Source: Janthinobacterium agaricidamnosum (GTDB taxonomy: Bacteria > Pseudomonadota > Gammaproteobacteria > Burkholderiales > Burkholderiaceae_D). From it: a stretch of 64,000 nt of DNA. Shown piece by piece: positions 33,001 through 39,000 of this stretch (position 1 is its first letter; each line of letters opens with the position of its first letter). The notes under the pieces were generated by a model. The model saw only the letters and a program-made list of their open reading frames with translations. It was not told the origin of the DNA and did no database searches. The position numbers and the translations under genes were made by a program. Location of the stretch: positions 2,294,001 to 2,358,000 of the forward strand of contig NZ_CP033019.1 of NCBI RefSeq assembly GCF_003667705.1, read 5' to 3'.

Positions 33001-36000
33001 AATATTCTGGGTGGGCGCAAGCTGACATTGCGCGGTGGTGCAGTGGATAATACGCGCGGCCAGATCCAGGCGCTCGATGGCAATGCGGAGCTGGCTATCG
33101 GCGACCTGAACAATAATGGCGGCAAGGTGTTTGCCAGTATCGACCTGAATACGGTTGCCGCCAACGTCGTCAACAGCGGCAGCCTGTATGCTGGTGCCAA
33201 CCAGACTCTGCGTGCCTCGGGCGATGTCAGCAATACTGGCACTATCCTGGCGCAAGGACACAACACGATCAATGCAGGCAGTCTGACCGGTTCCGCGTCG
33301 AGTTTGCTGGCTGCGGGCGTCAAGGCCGATGGCAGTTTGTTGGCCGCAGGCAACCTGAACGTGACGACGGCCCAGGCCTTGCGCGCCTCCGGTCAGAATC
33401 TGGCTGCGGGCAACATGGTTTTCAGCGGTGCTACGGTGGATGTGACGGGCAGCCAAACCAGTGCGTCGAACATCGCGCTGAACGCGAGCGCGGGTGACGT
33501 CTCCACCAGCGGCGCCGTGGTAACGACCCTTGGCACACTTGAAGTCCATGCCGCCAATCACTATGGCCAGCGTTGGGAGAACGGCCGCGGCCAGGTCAGC
33601 GCAGGTCAATTGACCGTGCAAGTGGCGAACCTGGGCAATGTACAGGGCAGCATCATCCAGACGGGCAGTGGCGCCAGTTCGCTCAACCTCACTTCGCCCG
33701 GCGGCGTACTCGATAATACGAGCGGACGCATCGCCGTCAACAGCGTCAGTTTGAACCTGAACGCTGGCGTGCTGGCAAATACGGACGGCAAGATCGAACA
33801 TGCGGGTAGCGGAACATTGACGATGCATGCAGGCCAGATCAGCGGCCAGCGGGGCCAGATCACCTCGAATGGCAGTCTGGACATGACCGCGGCGGCGCTT
33901 GACCATCGCAATGCCAGCACGATCGCGCAGCAGGTAACGATCTCATCCGATACGCTCGACAATCGTCAAGGAAATATTACCCAACTCGGCCTCGGACAGA
34001 CCGCTATCGGCGCCAGCCAGAGCCTGGATAACCGCGGCGGCACGATCGCCAGCAATGGCAGCACCAGCATCGCTGCCTACTCCTTGAATAACCAGGGCGG
34101 CACGTTGCAGGCGGCTGGCAGCGGCAGCCTGGATATTCGCGGTGGCGGCACGCTGGACAACAGCAAGAGTGGCGTGATCGCAGCCGGCGGCAATTTCACG
34201 GCGGCGGTGGGCGAGCTGTTGAACCAGGGCGGCAAACTGACGGCTGGCGGTACGCTGCACGCCAGCGCGGCCCAGGTGCTGCGCAACGAGGCCGGCTTGC
34301 TGGCCGCGACGGGTAACGTCGAACTGGCGGCTGGGTTCCTGGACAATACCGGCGGTAAGGTTGCCACAGTGGCAGGTAACTTGAATGTCATCAGCGGCGG
34401 CGTCTTGAAAAACGACGGCGGCACGCTGCAGGCCGTTGGCGACATCACGCTTCGGAGTGCTGACTTGAGCAATACGGTCGCTGCCGGACAAGGCGCCGCC
34501 GGTATGATTGTTGGCAAGAATATCCGGATCGATACGGGCCTATGGGCGCTGGATAACCATCTGGGCACCATCGCCGCCAGCGAGACGCTGAGCGTGTACT
34601 CCGGCCCGTTGACGAATGACGGCGGCCTGTTGCAGTCTGGCGCTGGCATGCGCATCGACACGCGCGGCCAGGTCCTGAGCAACGGTAGCGCGGGCGCCTA
34701 TGCTGCGCGCAACCAGGGCAATGCCGGCGGCATCGTCAGCGGTGGCGACGCCGTTCTGTCGATAGGCAGCTGGAACAACACGGCAGGTTATTTCGGTGCG
34801 GCAGGGGCGATCAGCGGCACCACCGGTTTGATCAACAATGCGGGTGGGCAGATCGTCGGCCAATCCAGCCTGGCGTTGTCTGGCGCTGGCCTCGATAACC
34901 AGAATGGCCAGATACAGGTGGTGGGCAAGCTGTCGTTCGCTACTCCCGGCGGCATCGACAACCGGAATGGATTGATACGCTCCGGCGCCACGGTCAGCCT
35001 GACGGCGGGCACGATCGACAACAGCACGACGCAAGGCAGTAACCAGGGTATCGAGGCGATTAACGCCATCCTGACGACGGGCTCGCTGAGCAACCGGGCG
35101 GGAGCGTTGCGCACCGATGGCAATCTGGATATCGTCGGCTCAGGTGTTTTTGATAATACACAAGGTCTGGCCAGCGCCGGCAGGGCGCTGAGCGTGGCCG
35201 ATCTGGCGGCGAACCGCAGCCTTGCCATCATCAATACGGGAGGGACGGTGATTGCCGGCGCGCTGGCCGATGTGCGTGCCGCCAGTCTGACGGGCGATGG
35301 ACGCCTGTTGTCGCAGCTGGACATGAACCTCGATCTGAGCGGTGGCTATAGCCATGGCGCCGGTGCGGAGCTCGTCGCCAACCGCAACCTTGGCATCGCC
35401 ACCGGTGGTCAATTCCTGAACATGGGCAAAGTGCGCGCGGGCGGCACATTGACCCTGCGTACCAATTCCAACATCGATAACACGGCCTACGGTGACATCA
35501 GCGCGACCATCACACGCCTCAGTGCCGGCGGTCTGCTGGTGAATCGGGGCGTGATCGACGGTGTTGCCACTGAGATTAATGCAAACATCATTCATAACAT
35601 TGGCACCGGACGCATCTATGGTGATCAGCTCAGCATTGGTGCCGGGACCCTGAACAATGATGTGGAAAATGGTGTTGCCGCGACCATCGCTGCGCGCAAC
35701 GACCTGCAGATTGGCGCACAAACCATCAATAACTTCGAACACGCGCTGATTTTCAGCGCCAACAGCCTGTCTATCGGTGGCAGTATTGACGGCAATCGCC
35801 AGGCGACCGGGCGCACGGCGGTCTTGAACAACGCCAGCGCCACCATCGAAGCGTTGGGCAGCCTGAGCATGAGCGCTGCCCAGATCAATAATCTGAATAA
35901 GCATATTCAGATGAAAATGTCCTCATCGACGAAACAGGAGTCCGTGACCGAGTACCAGGGCGCCGGCGCGGCGAAACGCTATGTCGCCGGCACGCCGGGC

Positions 36001-39000
36001 GTGGAGACATATGATGACGAGTCGCTGCATCTGCGCACGCCAGATGGCACGTATGAAGTGTGGACGCTCTACAAGACCACGCGTACTTCGCGCCAGAGCG
36101 AGATCGTCAGTTCCGACCCCGGGCGCATCATTGCTGGCGGCAATATCTCCATCAGTGCCGACCTGGTTGCCAACGAAGACAGCCATATCATCGCGGGCGG
36201 GCTGCTGGACATGCATGGCAGCCGCATCAGGAATGGACAGACGCAGGGACAGAAAATCAGTACTGACAAAGGTACGGCGACCCTATACAAGCGAAAGTTC
36301 AAAAAAGGGCGCGATAGTACCAGCATTGGAAAACCGGCGGCTTTTACCGGGGCCGAGAAAACCGAGAGCATCACTCTTAACATTGCGCGGGAAGAACAGT
36401 TTGCCACGCCGCAGGGCAGCGGCATCAGCTTGTCCGGCGCCGCTACTGGCGGCGTCAATGCCTCCACCAGCGCGGCCGGCGCGGCCAGCGCGCAAGTGCA
36501 GGGCAAGGCCATTGTCAGCGTGCTGGCAGGCCTGGCCGGGGTTGACAATGCGGCAGGCCGTCAGGCCGGCGCGGCCAGCGGCGGCAGTGGGCCGAACGGA
36601 ACGACGCGGGTGGCGGGGGCCGGCCTGGGCGGCACTGTCGGCAGCGTCTCCGGGAGCGCAGTCGATGCGGTTCAACAAGGCAATGGCCCGACTGGTGCTT
36701 ACCCGGGCGCCATTGCGCTTGGCACGGCGGCAACGGGTGCCATGGCCCAAGAGATGCAGCATGTCGGCGGTACAGCTTCAACTACTGGCACGGATCGCCT
36801 CGGCCAGGCCGGCCAGGGGGGATTCGTTCGTACGGTCGCCGGCGCGCTTGCCGCCACCGTGACAGGTTCGAATCAGCTTGGCCAGGTCAGCCTGGCGTCC
36901 GGGAGCACGACTAGCATCGGCAATGCCTCCGGAGGCGTTTCCGCGGCGACCGGCGTCGGTGGCGTGCCGGGTGCGGCGCGCGGGGCCGGCGTCACGGAAG
37001 CGGCACTGGGCGTGCTGCCCGCCGACATGCAGGTGGGGCGCGTGACGGGGGCGGATGCACACGGCCAGGCCAGCCTGGCGCCGGCGGGCAGCACCAGCAT
37101 CGGCAATGCATCCGGCACCGCCGCGCAGGCTGCCGGCCTGGGTGGCGTACCGGGCCAGACACGCCTGCCCGGCATTGCGCAAGTGGCGCTTACGGACGCT
37201 TCCGGCCGGGCGCAGTTCGTGCGCACCAGCAGCCCGTCAACGGCCTTGCCCAATGCAAGCCTGTTCCGCACCTTGCCGTCGCTGTCGTCGCGTTACCTGG
37301 TCGAGACGGATCCGCGCTTTGCCAATTTCCGCGAATGGACAGGTTCCGACTATCTGCTCAATCAGGTCAAGGTGGACCCGTCGGTGACGCAAAAACGCCT
37401 GGGTGACGGCTTCTATGAACAAAAGCTGATCCGCGAACAGGTGGCGCAGTTGACGGGGCAGCGCTTTGTCGGCGACTACACGAACGACGAGCAGCAATAC
37501 CGTGCCTTGATGGACGCCGGCGTGGCATATGCGAAGAATTACGATCTGCATCCTGGTGTTGCATTGACGGCCGAGCAAATGGCAGCGCTGACGAGCGATA
37601 TTGTCTGGCTGGTCGAACGCGACGTGGCGCTGCCAGATGGCTCGGTGCAGAAAGCGCTGGTACCGCAAATTTATCTGCGCCTGCGTGAAGGAGACCTGGA
37701 CGGTAGCGGAGCACTGCTGGCCGGCAAGGACATCAATATCAATCTGTCGGGCGACCTGACCAACAGTGGCACGATTGCCGGGCGCAGCGTTGTCAAGTTG
37801 ACCGCGGACAATGTGGAAAACATGGGTGGCCGCCTGAACGGCGACGCCGTCGCCGTGGCCGCAAGGAACGACCTGAACAATATCGGCGGCACGATCTCGG
37901 CCAACAGCGAGTTGATCGCTACCGCCGGGCGCGACATCCATATTGCCAGCACCACGCACAGTGCCAGCAGCAGCGCTGGAGGCAACAGTTTCAGCCGCAC
38001 GGATATCGACCGGGTGGCGGGGCTGTACGTGACCGGTGATGGCAGCAGTGGCGGCGGAACGCTGGTGGTGTCTGCGGGCCGCGACGTGAGCATGCTTGCC
38101 GGGGTCATCGGCAATGCCGGCAAGGATGGCCAGACCATCGTCAATGCCGGCCGCGACATCAACCTGGGAACCTTGACGACGGCCAGCAGCAGCAGCCTGA
38201 GCTGGGATGCGAAAAACTACCGCAAGGACAGCAGCAGTACCGAGGTGGGTAGCCAGATCCAGGGCAGTGGCAGCATTGTGCTGCAGGCCGGCATCGATCT
38301 GACTGCCCGGGCAGCCGATGTGCAGGCAGGCGCGGGCCTGTCTGTGACGGCGGGCCATGACATCGTGCTGAGCGCTGGCACGAACCAGCTTACCGTCGAC
38401 GAGGGACATGTACAGACCGGCAAGGGTTTCCTGAACAAGAAGACCATTACCACGCGCGACATGCTGGACCTGGGTACCTCGGCCGGCAGTGCTTTTGGCG
38501 GCGCTACGGTGGCGTTTGCTGCAGGCAACGACATCAAGCTTACGGGCGCGCAAATTCTCAGCGATGGCTCCGCCAGTTTGCTGGCGAAGAACGATATCAG
38601 CATAGCCGCGGCAAGCGAAACGAGCAAGGAACTGCACCACCGCGACGTCAAGGAAAGCGGCTTCATGAGCGGTGGCGGTTTTGGCTTCAGTTATGGCACG
38701 CGCACCACGACTACCGACCAGGAGCGTGACGCCGTCATCCAGAGCGGCCAGGCGCGCAGCACCGTGGGTTCGACCAGCGGCGCCTTGACTATCGTTGCAG
38801 GCAAGGACCTGAAGATCGGCGGCAGCGATATTGTCGCGGCCACTGACCTGAACCTGGCGGGCACCAGCGTGAAAATTACGCCGGGACAAGATAGTGATAA
38901 GGGGAAATTCGAGACCAAGACCACGCAGGATGGCTTTACCGTCGCCTTGGGCGGCAGCGTGGTGAGCGCCATCCAGACCTTGCAAACCATGAGCACGGCA

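Noticed and set aside
25513..34491. Very long antisense open frames (up to 918 codons) inside cdiA
   Set aside because: They arise because the repeated GC-rich FHA codons lack stop triplets in the antisense frames. They are Ala/Arg/Gln-rich and resemble no protein.
24600..35000. Regularly spaced short repeats that could suggest a CRISPR array
   Set aside because: The repeats are imperfect, coding, in frame, and follow the FHA beta-helix periodicity; there are no unique spacers of constant length and no cas genes.
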